Assembly: GCF_029267015.1 (NCBI RefSeq)
Contig: NZ_JARIEA010000074.1
Location: 1-44,668, forward strand
From: Sporosarcina ureae
Lineage (GTDB): Bacteria > Bacillota > Bacilli > Bacillales_A > Planococcaceae
Length of the DNA stretch: 44,668 bases
Reading direction: 5' to 3'
Both the position numbers and the translations under genes were made by a program. Position 1 is the first letter of the stretch. Every line of letters begins with the position of its first letter. The notes under the pieces are model-generated. The model was not told where the DNA came from. It did no database searches and was given only the letters and a program-made list of their open reading frames with translations. Shown here piece by piece: positions 15,306 through 23,738 of the stretch.

Positions 15306-16211
15306 TTAGCGTAAGAAATCCATTAATGATGGTTGCATGATTCTTGCCCCAACCGATAATGTTGCGCGATGTATGGATTCCGAAGTAATCAAATCTGTAA
15401 TTGTTTTTTCGTAATCCACGTCTTCGTTTTGAGAACGTTGCTTTTTGGCAGCACCCTCCTGCATTTCCAAACGATTATGCATAAGTTCAGCACGATTGGA
15501 CCGTGCACCGATGTCTGCCCGTTTTGATAAGACAACATCCATTTGATTGTCAATATCCTCAATCATTTTGCTGAAACTTTCTCCGGTAGCGGATGAACCT
15601 GTTGCTGTTAGGTCTTTTACCGTCTCCAACATATCATCAATGTCTTTAAACATTTTTGTTACGTCTGTACTAACACGCAAACTAACCCCATCGAACACTT
15701 CAATTTCTACATTACTTTTAAAAGAATCGCCTTGTTCAAAACCTTTGCCGACACCTGCATCATTTCCCTTATTATATAGAGGTCGGTCCGTCATACTACC
15801 GCTAAATATATGCTTGTCTCCTACTTTGGTATTAGCGACGTCTTGTAGATGTTCACGTAATTGACTAATTTCTGTTGCTATTGCTTTTCTATCGTTTTCT
15901 GTCATTGCACCCGTATTTGAAGCATTTGTAGCGAGCTCTTTCATTCGTTGTAATACTTGCCCTACTCCATCAAGCGCATCATCCGAACTATCGAGCCAGT
16001 TATTCACTTCGCCCATATTCTTCTGAAATTGCTCAACTTTGTCGACTTGCATCCCATACCCCATCCCCTTCATAACGACAACAGGATCATCGGAAGGACG
16101 AGTAACTTTCTTACCAGTATTCAATTGTTCTTGTAGTTTACCCATTTTATTATAGCTGCCTGATAAGTTACGCAGCATATTTTGAGATAGCATAGATTGT
16201 GTTACACGCAT
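15306..16211 (-). CDS. flgL: hook-filament junction protein FlgL
   Basis: 301 residues. The N-terminus MRVTQSMLSQNMLRNLSGSY leads to GKKVTRPSDDPVVVMKGMGY, and the C-terminus has MQEGAAKKQRSQNEDVDYEK and ends SLMDFLR; both flagellin-like coiled ends are present. FlgL (HAP3) sits between FlgK and the filament. The spacing to flgK is 16 bases, in one operon with flgM, flgN and flgK. The central region is short, as normal for FlgL. Confidence 0.96.
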   Translation of the reverse strand: MRVTQSMLSQNMLRNLSGSYNKMGKLQEQLNTGKKVTRPSDDPVVVMKGMGYGMQVDKVEQFQKNMGEVNNWLDSSDDALDGVGQVLQRMKELATNASNTGAMTENDRKAIATEISQLREHLQDVANTKVGDKHIFSGSMTDRPLYNKGNDAGVGKGFEQGDSFKSNVEIEVFDGVSLRVSTDVTKMFKDIDDMLETVKDLTATGSSATGESFSKMIEDIDNQMDVVLSKRADIGARSNRAELMHNRLEMQEGAAKKQRSQNEDVDYEKTITDLITSESIHRATLSVGARIMQPSLMDFLR

Positions 16212-16227
16212 GAAGATTCCTCCTTAG

Positions 16228-17775
16228 TTATCTGCCGACTGTACCCATTCCGTTGATGATTTTGTCGAGTGCTTCGTCCATCACGGTAATCATGCGGGCA
16301 GATGCGTTGTACGCTTGCTGGAAGCGGATCATGTCGGTCATTTCTTCGTCGAGTGAGACGGAACTGATCGAGTCGCGTCGGTTGGAAACGGACAATAGCA
16401 ATGCACCGGAGCTGTCTGTCATTTTGATTGCTTGTTGACCTTCTACACCTAGTTGACCAATTGTTTGTGCGTAGAAACTTTGAACACTGGATCCATCTAG
16501 TCCATCCAGTTTAGCAAAGAATACATCACTAAGCAGCTTAGCATTTTGACCATTTCCTACTTCTGCATTGTTCTCTGGTGAAGTAGAAGCAGCCAATAAG
16601 TTGGAGTCTTTTCGAATAGCTTCATTTACAGCTATATTACTCGCAGTGAATTTATTGTTTGGTGGATTGCTAGGTGGATTACTCGTAACAAAGAACGGTT
16701 CCCCCGCTGCACCTTTCAAATCAGTTCCATTCTCATGTACTTCATTAAATGCATTTGCAAATTCATTCGCCATTTTATCTAGTCTTGCCATCATATCTGG
16801 ATATAAACCTTTAACGCCAGTTGGTGTATTATAACCGTATGAGTCTACAAGCGACTTCATTTCTCCGCTTTTGACCATATCATTGACTGATAGTTCCTGG
16901 CCATTTGCTGGCCCACCACTGAATGTGAATCCTGTCATGGGATCGGGCATAGGTCCCTCATCAACTTTTCCATCCACACTCAGTTGAGACACTTCATTTT
17001 TCTGCAATACTGTTATAGACTCGCCAGAAGTTTTAAACTTGATCGTGACCGTACCTTCCGCAATCGCAGGAGCTCGTCCACCAGTGGGTTCATAACTCGT
17101 TTCAATCGGTACCAAACTAGACAACTGATCAAGCAAGCCATCACGCGCATCATATAAATCATTCGGTAAATAGCCATTCGGCTCTACAGTAGCAATTTGT
17201 TTATTCAACTCACCAATTTGACTAAGCAAAGAGTTGATCGTCTTCGTACCAAAGTCAATCTCATCACCTAAGTTCCCTTTAATCTCAGAAACAGATTTAA
17301 AAATATAGTTAAACGAATCTGCCACCGCAGCCCCACGCTCCACAACCACCGCACGAGCTCCACCGTTCTCCGGATTCGCCGCAAGTGTCTGCAAAGATTG
17401 CCAAAAGTCGCTCATAGACTGCTGTAACCCATACTCCGAAGGCTCACCAATCACATCTTCCATCTGCGCAATCGCATTCGAGCGCGATTCCCAGTACCCT
17501 AACTTCGTCGATTCACTACGAAACTGATGATCCACAAACGAATCCCGAATCCGCTGAATACTGCCTGCTTCTACGCCTGTCCCAAGAAATCCTGGCATCG
17601 TTCCTGCGTTCATTCCTACTCCTGGAAACCCAGAAGTCGCCTGCATATTTACGCGCTGACGTGAGTAGCCAGGCGTATTCGCGTTTCCTATATTATGTCC
17701 TGTCGTATAAAGAGCGGTTTGCTGTGTATACAAACCGCGTTTGCTTGTTTCTAAACCCATAAATGTAGAGCGCAT
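16228..17775 (-). CDS. flgK: hook-associated protein FlgK
   Basis: 515 residues. It starts MRSTFMGLETSKRGLYTQQT, with the rod/hook signature NIGNANTPGYSRQRVNMQA, and ends in the C-terminal helix LDEEMTDMIRFQQAYNASAR. FlgK (HAP1) joins the hook to FlgL and the filament and is exported by the flagellar type III system. The ATG has an AGGAGG site. The middle has a Pro/Asn-rich stretch (VTSNPPSNPPNN) that is probably a variable loop. In operon with flgN upstream and flgL downstream. Confidence 0.97.
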   Translation of the reverse strand: MRSTFMGLETSKRGLYTQQTALYTTGHNIGNANTPGYSRQRVNMQATSGFPGVGMNAGTMPGFLGTGVEAGSIQRIRDSFVDHQFRSESTKLGYWESRSNAIAQMEDVIGEPSEYGLQQSMSDFWQSLQTLAANPENGGARAVVVERGAAVADSFNYIFKSVSEIKGNLGDEIDFGTKTINSLLSQIGELNKQIATVEPNGYLPNDLYDARDGLLDQLSSLVPIETSYEPTGGRAPAIAEGTVTIKFKTSGESITVLQKNEVSQLSVDGKVDEGPMPDPMTGFTFSGGPANGQELSVNDMVKSGEMKSLVDSYGYNTPTGVKGLYPDMMARLDKMANEFANAFNEVHENGTDLKGAAGEPFFVTSNPPSNPPNNKFTASNIAVNEAIRKDSNLLAASTSPENNAEVGNGQNAKLLSDVFFAKLDGLDGSSVQSFYAQTIGQLGVEGQQAIKMTDSSGALLLSVSNRRDSISSVSLDEEMTDMIRFQQAYNASARMITVMDEALDKIINGMGTVGR

Positions 17776-17790
17776 AGTATGATGTCCTCC

Positions 17791-18297
17791 TTATGCTTGG
17801 GAGTCGAATGAGGAGAGCTTCGTTTTCGCTCCGCTTTGTGACTGCCCTTGTACTTCGTTTTTTGAATAGTTGACGGTTTCCGGACGCGGACGGACCATGT
17901 CCAGCGATAGATTCACAAATTGAAGAGATTGGTACGTTAGCTGCTGATTGAGTTCGTTCTGTTGTTTCAACTCATGAATCGCATGCAGGAGACGGTCCCT
18001 CGCCTCTGCTAACTGTTCTTTGTCCGGAATGCTTGCTAGTTCAATCAATTGCGTCATAGTTGGTTCAGCAGGTACTGCACTTCCTTGTGCGGTTAAATAC
18101 TGCTTCACTTCCTGCACGCGCTTCTGGTCCATTTGCACAATAGCTGCTAAGTGAGATTGCTCCTCCTTCAACAGCTGGTCAATTCCCTCGATGTCGCCGC
18201 TTTTCAGCAATGCGGTCTTATCGTTTGAAAGACGGAGCAAGCTCGTATGCAGTTTTTCCAGGTGACTGAGCGTTGTCAAAATTGGTTCAATGGACAT
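17791..18297 (-). CDS. flgN: flagellar export chaperone FlgN
   Basis: 168 residues, nearly all helical (LSHLEKLHTSLLRLSNDKTA, LLKSGDIEGIDQLLKEEQSH), with a C-terminal LTYQSLQFVNLSLDM segment matching the FlgN/YvyG family. FlgN keeps FlgK and FlgL export-competent in the cytoplasm. It lies between flgM and flgK with short gaps. The last ~25 residues are polar and probably disordered. Confidence 0.92.
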   Translation of the reverse strand: MSIEPILTTLSHLEKLHTSLLRLSNDKTALLKSGDIEGIDQLLKEEQSHLAAIVQMDQKRVQEVKQYLTAQGSAVPAEPTMTQLIELASIPDKEQLAEARDRLLHAIHELKQQNELNQQLTYQSLQFVNLSLDMVRPRPETVNYSKNEVQGQSQSGAKTKLSSFDSQA

Positions 18298-18314
18298 GTG
18301 TAACCCTACTTTCT

Positions 18315-18581
18315 TTATAGCTTATTAAAGTACGACAGCATATTCGAAGCGAGTTTGCTCGCATCTACTTGATATTCTCCAGACTGTACTTGTGCTTTCA
18401 ATTCCTGCACACGTTGTTGTCTAGCCGATTCAATCGGTGAAGCTGCGGATAACTTTTTCGCTTCCGATGAAATTTCAATCTTGTCTGTTTTCACCTGGCT
18501 CGCTTGTTTCGTTTGATCGACTTTCATTTGTTGACTTCGGTATGGGTTGACTGCTTGTGGTTTAAATCCTTCTACTTTCAT
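18315..18581 (-). CDS. flgM: anti-sigma-D factor FlgM
   Basis: 88 residues from the ATG at 18581, which follows GAAAGGAG by eight bases; an upstream TTG gives an unlikely extension. The pattern is a disordered N-terminal half, then DKIEISSEAKKLS and SARQQRVQELKAQVQSGEYQ, and ASNMLSYF at the end, the sigma-28-binding helices of FlgM. It binds sigma-D until it is secreted through the finished hook. A sigma-D promoter lies just upstream, giving the usual self-limiting loop. Confidence 0.94.
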   Translation of the reverse strand: MKVEGFKPQAVNPYRSQQMKVDQTKQASQVKTDKIEISSEAKKLSAASPIESARQQRVQELKAQVQSGEYQVDASKLASNMLSYFNKL

Positions 18582-18629
18582 ACGTCTCGCTCCTTTCAAA
18601 TTTTGCGTGGTATTTGGGTCCTACTCTTT

Positions 18630-18656
18630 ATTTCGGCAGATTTACCGAAACGTTTA
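18630..18656 (-). promoter_or_regulatory. sigma-D promoter of the flgM operon
   Basis: TAAA, 15 bases, GCCGAAAT on the minus strand: one base off the TAAA-N15-GCCGATAT consensus. It lies between yvyF and flgM, about 50 bases before the flgM start. Confidence 0.88.
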
Positions 18657-18710
18657 GAGGCATTTCGAACGAAAAAACGAGCAGTACCAACTGCTCGTAT
18701 CGCTTGCTTG

Positions 18711-19133
18711 TCATCCTCGTTCTTTTCGTGCATAGTATGTGCCTCGATCTTGCGCTTTAATGGCTTCTCGAAGCTCTGTTGCCGCATCAAACGTCTGCAA
18801 GTCAGCCTGAATCTCTTCCGTACATTTGTCACAGATCTTGCCAGTCGATGTTAATGCGCCACATCGATCACATGGATAGCCAAGATTCGGAAATAGTGCA
18901 GGTTGCAATCTGCCTTTACGTACCCATTTATGGAGTAATTCCTGTGTAACGCCTGTTACTTCGACGATGCGATCGATATTCGCCGCACGGTTTTCGCGTC
19001 TGCGCAAAAATTTATAGACGTTTTCGTACATCGTCTCTTCTGTTTGTGCACACGTAGGACAAACTTCCCGCAATCCCGTGTAATTAAACATACTGCCACA
19101 TGTCGGGCAATTTCTTGCTTCCGCCATCTCCAT
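18711..19133 (-). CDS. yvyF: YvyF-type flagellar-operon zinc-ribbon protein
   Basis: 140 residues from the ATG that overlaps the comFC stop (TGATG). It has two Cys pairs at the N-terminus (CPTCGSMFNYTGLREVCPTC) and two more near residue 88 (CDRCGALTSTGKICDKC), so there are two zinc ribbons. Between them is an HTH-like segment, IDRIVEVTGVTQELLHKWVR, and the C-terminus is charged and helical. It matches the family found between comFC and flgM in Bacillus. A role in flagellar gene control is suggested for the family, not proved here. Confidence 0.9.
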   Translation of the reverse strand: MEMAEARNCPTCGSMFNYTGLREVCPTCAQTEETMYENVYKFLRRRENRAANIDRIVEVTGVTQELLHKWVRKGRLQPALFPNLGYPCDRCGALTSTGKICDKCTEEIQADLQTFDAATELREAIKAQDRGTYYARKERG

Positions 19134-19747
19134 CACTTCTCTCTTATAGGTCTAAATAACGTCACAGCTTCTACTCGGTGTACTCCACGCTGTTTCAGTG
19201 CTCGTGCCGCGTGACGCAATGTGGTACCCGTCGTGTAAATATCGTCCACAAGCACATACACTGCTTCATTACTTGGTATATCGGCCGTTACCTGAAATAG
19301 TTCAGTCATCGCCAAGCGTTCGCTACGTGATTTTTCGCCCATGACCGATTCCGTCGTTTTCGCAAGTAGTAATTGATACGAAATATTCGCTGCTTCTAGT
19401 AACGCATCCACTTGCGAAAAGGTTCGTTTCTTTTTATTCGTAGGATGCATCGGGATCGGTACGATGATCTTTTTCGGATCACGTAGTACTTTCCGTAGCG
19501 GTTGCGCGAAAACGTCCGCCAGCGCCACGTCCTGCATGAACTTGAACTGATGCAAGTACTCTCTCGCTGCTTCATTATATGCATAGAGCGAATGAACAGA
19601 ATCGAGTACGTCATCTTGTTCGATACAATCAATGCGTTCGAACTTCTCAAAACAGGTGGGACAAGCAGACAGGTCTTGTTGAATACCGAGGAAGTGTTGC
19701 CAAGTGGGCTGGTCGTTGAGTAGTGTGTCGCAGAGTACACACGTCAT
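19133..19747 (-). CDS. comFC: competence protein ComFC (ComF family phosphoribosyltransferase fold)
   Basis: 204 residues. An N-terminal zinc finger is formed by CVLCDTLL and CPTCFEKF. The C-terminal PRTase domain has the PRPP loop VYVLVDDIYTTGTTLR. ComFC is needed for import of transforming DNA and works with the ComFA helicase on the cytoplasmic side. Its start overlaps the end of comFA by four bases, so the comFB gene that separates them in B. subtilis is missing at this spot; a comFB gene is found at 23.7 kb. Confidence 0.95.
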   Translation of the reverse strand: MTCVLCDTLLNDQPTWQHFLGIQQDLSACPTCFEKFERIDCIEQDDVLDSVHSLYAYNEAAREYLHQFKFMQDVALADVFAQPLRKVLRDPKKIIVPIPMHPTNKKKRTFSQVDALLEAANISYQLLLAKTTESVMGEKSRSERLAMTELFQVTADIPSNEAVYVLVDDIYTTGTTLRHAARALKQRGVHRVEAVTLFRPIREK

Positions 19748-21108
19748 TGCGGTACCTCCGTGCGATTCAGCTTGCGGATTTCCCGCTTCGCTTCATCCAT
19801 GGCGCGTGTAATGCCTTGATGGAACAGTACGAAGTCGCCTGACGTATTCGGCACGGATCGACCGACGCGTCCTCCGATTTGGATCAGCGCGCCTTTATTG
19901 AAGATCGTTTGCTCCGCTCCGACAACCGCCACTTGCACGTTCGGTATCGTAATCCCTCGCTCGAGAATCGTTGTCGTCAGAAGACCCGGAATCTCTTTCT
20001 GTCGAAGCAACTGCACTCGCTCTTTCCGGTCATCATGTTCCGCGTGCACAGCACAAATTCGTTCGTCGAGTTTCTGGAATAACGGTTCCGCTAGTTCCAT
20101 CAGTTCAATCTGATGGAAAAAGATGAGGAATGGTTGTTGCTTGTCAAGACGTTCGGTCGTCCAGCGTAGTAGTTTCACTGGAATGCGTTTCTTTTTCAGC
20201 TGCTTCTCGTAATTCCATAACGCTTCATTACGCGGTACAGGTAGTGGCTGGCCGTGATAACGTCTTGCAAGAACCGAGATATTGCCTTGCTTTTTATTCA
20301 TAGTAAGCAACTGACTCGAAGGGGTCGCCGTGACGAAATGAATCGGTGCATGAGGTTTTGCGGCTTTTCGGACCGCCCGCTGCAACGTTTCATCCGCTGT
20401 ATACGGAAAAGCATCGGCTTCATCCACAAAAATCGCATCGAACGCTTCGTGAAAACGATAAAGCTGATGGGTCGTTGCGAGGATTAGCTGGGCATCGAAG
20501 TGTTCTACTTCCGCCCCTCCATATAAAGCTTCTACTTTCGTATCTGGAAAGGCTGTAGTTAAACGAGGCAGTAATTCGAGAATGACGTCCACTCGAGGCG
20601 CTGCGAGACAAACCCGTTTGCCTTCCTTCAATAGATAGTGAATCGGCTGGAATAACATTTCCGTCTTGCCCGATCCACATACCGCATACAGTAGATGGGA
20701 TATCCCTTGTTTCGTACTTTCGAGTAATTCAGTCGTCGCTTTTTGCTGGGATGGTGTTAAATTGCCTTGCCAGTTCATGCGGTGTTCTGTCGGGTACAGG
20801 GGTGGCGTGCCTGTCCATGTCAGTAAATCAGAACAGCATGATACCCGTCCCATATTGAGACAATTTCTGCAATAGGCACAGCTTGTTTCGCACTGCGCAC
20901 AAGTAAATATCGTGAATCGTGCTTGATTATCGTTATGGCAACGCTGACACGTATAGTGATGACCATGCCAAGTCGTTTTCGTTTTGACGCCTTTTTCTAT
21001 ATGGATATCACCTTGACGGATTGCTTCATCAACGGCTTCTTCCGGAAACGGCAACAAATGGCGCAGCCAGATGCGGCCTGCCAAGAATTGCTGTATTTCT
21101 TCGGTCAT
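19744..21108 (-). CDS. comFA: competence helicase ComFA
   Basis: 454 residues from the ATG at 21108 (GGGGG site six bases upstream). Residues ~45-95 form a Cys-rich zinc finger (CQRCHN, CAQCETSCAYCRNC). Walker A is AVCGSGKTEM, the DEAD-box position is VDEADAFPY, and motif VI is QIGGRVGRS. ComFA is a DEAD-like ATPase that helps draw single-stranded DNA into the cell during transformation. It follows degV with a 14-base gap, the standard Bacillales order. Confidence 0.95.
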   Translation of the reverse strand: MTEEIQQFLAGRIWLRHLLPFPEEAVDEAIRQGDIHIEKGVKTKTTWHGHHYTCQRCHNDNQARFTIFTCAQCETSCAYCRNCLNMGRVSCCSDLLTWTGTPPLYPTEHRMNWQGNLTPSQQKATTELLESTKQGISHLLYAVCGSGKTEMLFQPIHYLLKEGKRVCLAAPRVDVILELLPRLTTAFPDTKVEALYGGAEVEHFDAQLILATTHQLYRFHEAFDAIFVDEADAFPYTADETLQRAVRKAAKPHAPIHFVTATPSSQLLTMNKKQGNISVLARRYHGQPLPVPRNEALWNYEKQLKKKRIPVKLLRWTTERLDKQQPFLIFFHQIELMELAEPLFQKLDERICAVHAEHDDRKERVQLLRQKEIPGLLTTTILERGITIPNVQVAVVGAEQTIFNKGALIQIGGRVGRSVPNTSGDFVLFHQGITRAMDEAKREIRKLNRTEVPQ

Positions 21109-21122
21109 ACACGTCCCCCTAT

Positions 21123-21971
21123 TCAGGTTCCGCGTCGTTTCACCCAACCGAGTCCCATGGCCCCTTCGCCAAGATGCGTGCCGATAACCGGGCCAAAGTG
21201 GCTAATCGTGAAATCGACGTTCGGATGTTTTTCTTCTAATTGTTTCTTCCATTCTACTGCGTCGTCATAGCGATTCGCATGAATAACTACCGCATCGAGC
21301 AATTGATTCTTTGCGTCTTCAGATAGTAAGTCTGAAATACGCTTCATTGCTTTTCTAGTCGTGCGGATTTTCTCGAATGGCACGATGATTTTATCTACAA
21401 AGTGTAGGATCGGTTTTACTTGCAGTAGTCCGCCAACGAGCGCTTGTGCCCCAGATAAACGCCCGCCACGTTGAAGATGCGTTAGGTCGTCCACCATGAA
21501 ATAAGCTTTCATCGAATGTTTCATTTCGTCGAGTTCTGCAAGGATCGCATGCGGGTTGACACCTTCATTCGCCAGTTGCGCCGCACGGATTGCGTAGAAG
21601 CCTTGGGGATAGGCCGAGATTTCTGAGTCGAACGCCAGCACTTCTATTTCCGGTACGAGCTCGGCAGCCTGTACAGCGCCCATATAGGTTCCGCTGATGC
21701 CGCTTGAGAGGTGGATGGAAATGACTGCGTCGTAGTCTTTCGCCAGTTCGCTGAATAGTGTTTGGAAGTCACCGATGGCGGGTTGTGACGTTTTCGGCAG
21801 CGGGCCTTTGCCACGTACCATGTCGTAGAATGCTTCGGTTGTGAGGTCGGCTTCTTCTTTGAATTCTTTGCCGTCGATGGTTACGAGTAACGGGATGGTA
21901 TGGATCCCGAGTTCTGCTTTTATGTCATCCGGCACATACGCCGTCGTATCTGTCACAATCGCTGTTTTCAA
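21123..21971 (-). CDS. degV: DegV-family fatty-acid-binding protein
   Basis: 282 residues from a TTG that is nine bases after GGAG; an upstream TTG has no spacing. It starts MKTAIVTDTTAYV, followed by KTSQPAIGDF, then ISIHLSSGISGTY with the conserved Ser and FMVDDLTHLQRGGRLSGAQA, all typical of DegV. In Gram-positive bacteria such proteins (FakB type) present fatty acids to a kinase for phospholipid synthesis. Encoded just upstream of comFA, as in B. subtilis. Confidence 0.93.
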   Translation of the reverse strand: MKTAIVTDTTAYVPDDIKAELGIHTIPLLVTIDGKEFKEEADLTTEAFYDMVRGKGPLPKTSQPAIGDFQTLFSELAKDYDAVISIHLSSGISGTYMGAVQAAELVPEIEVLAFDSEISAYPQGFYAIRAAQLANEGVNPHAILAELDEMKHSMKAYFMVDDLTHLQRGGRLSGAQALVGGLLQVKPILHFVDKIIVPFEKIRTTRKAMKRISDLLSEDAKNQLLDAVVIHANRYDDAVEWKKQLEEKHPNVDFTISHFGPVIGTHLGEGAMGLGWVKRRGT

Positions 21972-22048
21972 TATGATCAACTCCTGCCTTTTATTCTACC
22001 TGAAATTAATGGAGTTGGCATCTGTAAAGGGGACATTGGGCACGGTAG

Positions 22049-22179
22049 AGGATTTGCGCTTCAGAGGGGGACGCTTTCCGGAGGGCGTGGCTTGAGCTTC
22101 CTCGTCCGCTTCGCTACCTGCGGGATCTCAAGGCGCACGCTGATCCTCTCGGAGTCGCCCCCTCTTACGCTTCAATCCT
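22049..22179 (-). repeat. ~130-bp structured repeat, copy R1
   Basis: A G+C-rich imperfect hairpin. AGGATT and GAGGGGG at the left pair with GCCCCCTC and AATCCT at the right, with inner GTG/CAC and GAG/CTC pairs. It carries GGACGCTTTCCGGAGGGCGT and GGAGTCGCC, the marks of this family in minus orientation. It forms an inverted pair with R2. Confidence 0.85.
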
Positions 22180-22290
22180 AGTTTTAGTGGGGCGGCACTT
22201 CATGTCGTTCATTGAATTTAGGCTAGATATCTAGTTCAAGTTCAACACAAGACTTTGAACTGCCCCAATCAGAAAGAGGACACTAGTGAA

Positions 22291-22439
22291 GCGGAGTGGA
22301 AGGCGGCGACTCGGGGAGGATCAGCTCGACAGGTAAGACAACCAAAAGAGAGCGAAGCGAACTGGTTGGCTTACCGCGGGCCCTCCCGAACGCGTCCGCC
22401 TGGAACGCAGCGTAACGATGCCCTTCCCCTTCCAACTCT
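22291..22439 (+). repeat. ~130-bp structured repeat, copy R2
   Basis: Plus orientation: GGAAGGCGGCGACTCGGGGA at the left, GGATCAGCTCG, then a loop with AAAGAGAGCGAAGCGAACTG, and CGCGTCCGCCTGGA at the right. The last ~25 bases contain extra sequence compared with R4 and R6. The interior (GACAACCAAAAGAGAGCG) is almost identical to R6, 8 kb away. Confidence 0.85.
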
Positions 22440-22511
22440 CTAAAACTGACGAAATAAGCCCTTTCATGCTATCTTGTAACTAGACTAGACACTTCAAGGA
22501 GGCGTTTGACC

Positions 22512-23288
22512 ATGCAAGACATTATCTACGAACAAAAAGACGCAGTAGCCTACGTAACACTCAACCGACCTGACTCTATGAACGCATTTAACTACCAACT
22601 ACTACTCGAACTCGGGCAAGTAGTCGAAGGCATCCGGATCGACCCCGACGTGCGAGCAGTAGTATTTACAGGCAGCGGTGACCGAGCATTTAGCGTGGGC
22701 GCTGACTTAAAGGAACGCAAGACGTTGACGGAATCCATGGTCCGTCGAAATCTGAACAAGATCGGTGACGTCTTTACGATGATCGACCAACTCCCCCAGC
22801 CAACCATTGCGGTCATCAACGGCTTTGCATTCGGTGGTGGCATGGAACTTGCATTAGCTTGTGACTTCCGGATTGCGGCAGACAGTGCGGTGATGGGATT
22901 GACGGAAACTGGACTCGCGATTATTCCAGGAGCTGGCGGCACGCAGCGGTTGCCTCGGTTGATTGGTGAATCGAAAGCGATGGAGCTGATTTTGACAGCA
23001 CGACGCGTGTCTGCTGAAGAAGCGTTGTATTTAGGTATGGTGACGCAGAAAGCGCCTTTAGATTCATTGGAAGACACGGTGAATACGTTTGTGGATTCAT
23101 TGCTTGCTAACGGGCCGATTGCGATTCAGCAGGCGAAGTTTGCGATCAAGCAAGGGATGATGGCAGACTTGCAAACGGGGCTCGCGATTGAGCGGAAGGC
23201 ATATGAGATGACGTTGCCGACGGAGGATCGTGTAGAAGCGTTGATTGCTTTTTCGGAGAAGCGGAAACCTGTGTTTAAGGGTAAGTAA
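22512..23288 (+). CDS. enoyl-CoA hydratase/isomerase family protein
   Basis: 258 residues, normal crotonase length. ATG at 22512 with AAGGAGG nine bases upstream. The oxyanion-hole segments are SVGADLKER and FAFGGGMELALACDFR. The catalytic Glu of hydratases appears in MGLTETGLAIIPGAGGTQRL. It should hydrate 2-enoyl-CoA in fatty-acid or amino-acid breakdown. It stands alone rather than in a fad operon, flanked by structured repeats, so the exact acyl substrate is open. Confidence 0.9.
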   Translation: MQDIIYEQKDAVAYVTLNRPDSMNAFNYQLLLELGQVVEGIRIDPDVRAVVFTGSGDRAFSVGADLKERKTLTESMVRRNLNKIGDVFTMIDQLPQPTIAVINGFAFGGGMELALACDFRIAADSAVMGLTETGLAIIPGAGGTQRLPRLIGESKAMELILTARRVSAEEALYLGMVTQKAPLDSLEDTVNTFVDSLLANGPIAIQQAKFAIKQGMMADLQTGLAIERKAYEMTLPTEDRVEALIAFSEKRKPVFKGK

Positions 23289-23298
23289 TGGTTTTGGG

Positions 23299-23508
23299 AT
23301 AGAGCGGATGAATGACCTGATAGAGCACTCAGCTTGACGCATAGAGCGAACAAACGACCTGATAGAGCACTCAGCTTGACGCATAGAGCGAACAAACGAC
23401 GCGATAGAGCACTCATCATGTCCCATAGAGCGGATAAACGGCCGGATAGAGCGCTTAGCGTGTCCCATAGAGCGAACAAACACCCCGATAGAGCACTCAC
23501 CCAACAAC
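23299..23508. repeat. ten tandem 21-bp repeats
   Basis: ATAGAGC recurs every 21 bases exactly ten times. Two alternating unit types are seen: ATAGAGCGAACAAACGACC- and ATAGAGCACTCAGCTTGACG-. The first half is better conserved than the second. Every unit length is a multiple of three, so open frames cross it on the minus strand, but these have repeated low-complexity sequence and no start site. The region starts ten bases after the enoyl-CoA hydratase stop. Confidence 0.95.
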
Positions 23509-23524
23509 TATGAGCATCACTTAA

Positions 23525-23700
23525 CGAACGCTTTGGTGTTTGAAAACAATTTAACAACTTCCCTATCAAAGCTGGCCGATACCGATGTGGCGAAGGAAAT
23601 GATGACATTTGTCCAGCAGGATATTCGTTCAAAGGGTGATCAGATGTTGATCAACTCGGTGAATAGTAATTTGAAAGATACGGTTTCGTTGTTGAAATAA
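23525..23700 (+). pseudogene. flagellin C-terminal remnant
   Basis: The + frame reads FENNLTTSLSKLADTDVAKE, MMTFVQQDIRSKGDQMLI, and SNLKDTVSLLK, then TAA. This matches the C-terminal flagellin helix (NLTAAESRIADTDVAKEMM ... LLK). No start codon context and no N-terminal half; the 5' side runs directly into the 21-bp repeats. It is on the opposite strand to hag and 10 kb away. A terminator follows. Confidence 0.8.
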
Positions 23701-23702
23701 GC

Positions 23703-23738
23703 AAAAATCCTTCCGATTAATGATCGGAAGGATTTTTT
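23703..23738. terminator. bidirectional terminator
   Basis: AATCCTTCCGAT, loop TAATG, ATCGGAAGGATT, with A and T runs on both sides. It serves the comFB gene on the minus strand and whatever once ran through the flagellin remnant. It overlaps the last codons of comFB. Confidence 0.88.

Noticed and set aside
18504..18854. + strand frame opposite flgM and yvyF
   Set aside because: Shadow of two recognised genes and the sigma-D promoter; no start site.
23299..23508. CRISPR array
   Set aside because: Period of 21 bases is too short, there are no unique spacers, and no cas genes are present.
23126..23632. Long minus-strand open frame with repeated FALCVKLSALSGRL segments
   Set aside because: It is created by the 21-bp repeats, whose period keeps frames open. 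No ribosome site, and it runs over a flagellin remnant and the enoyl-CoA hydratase gene.
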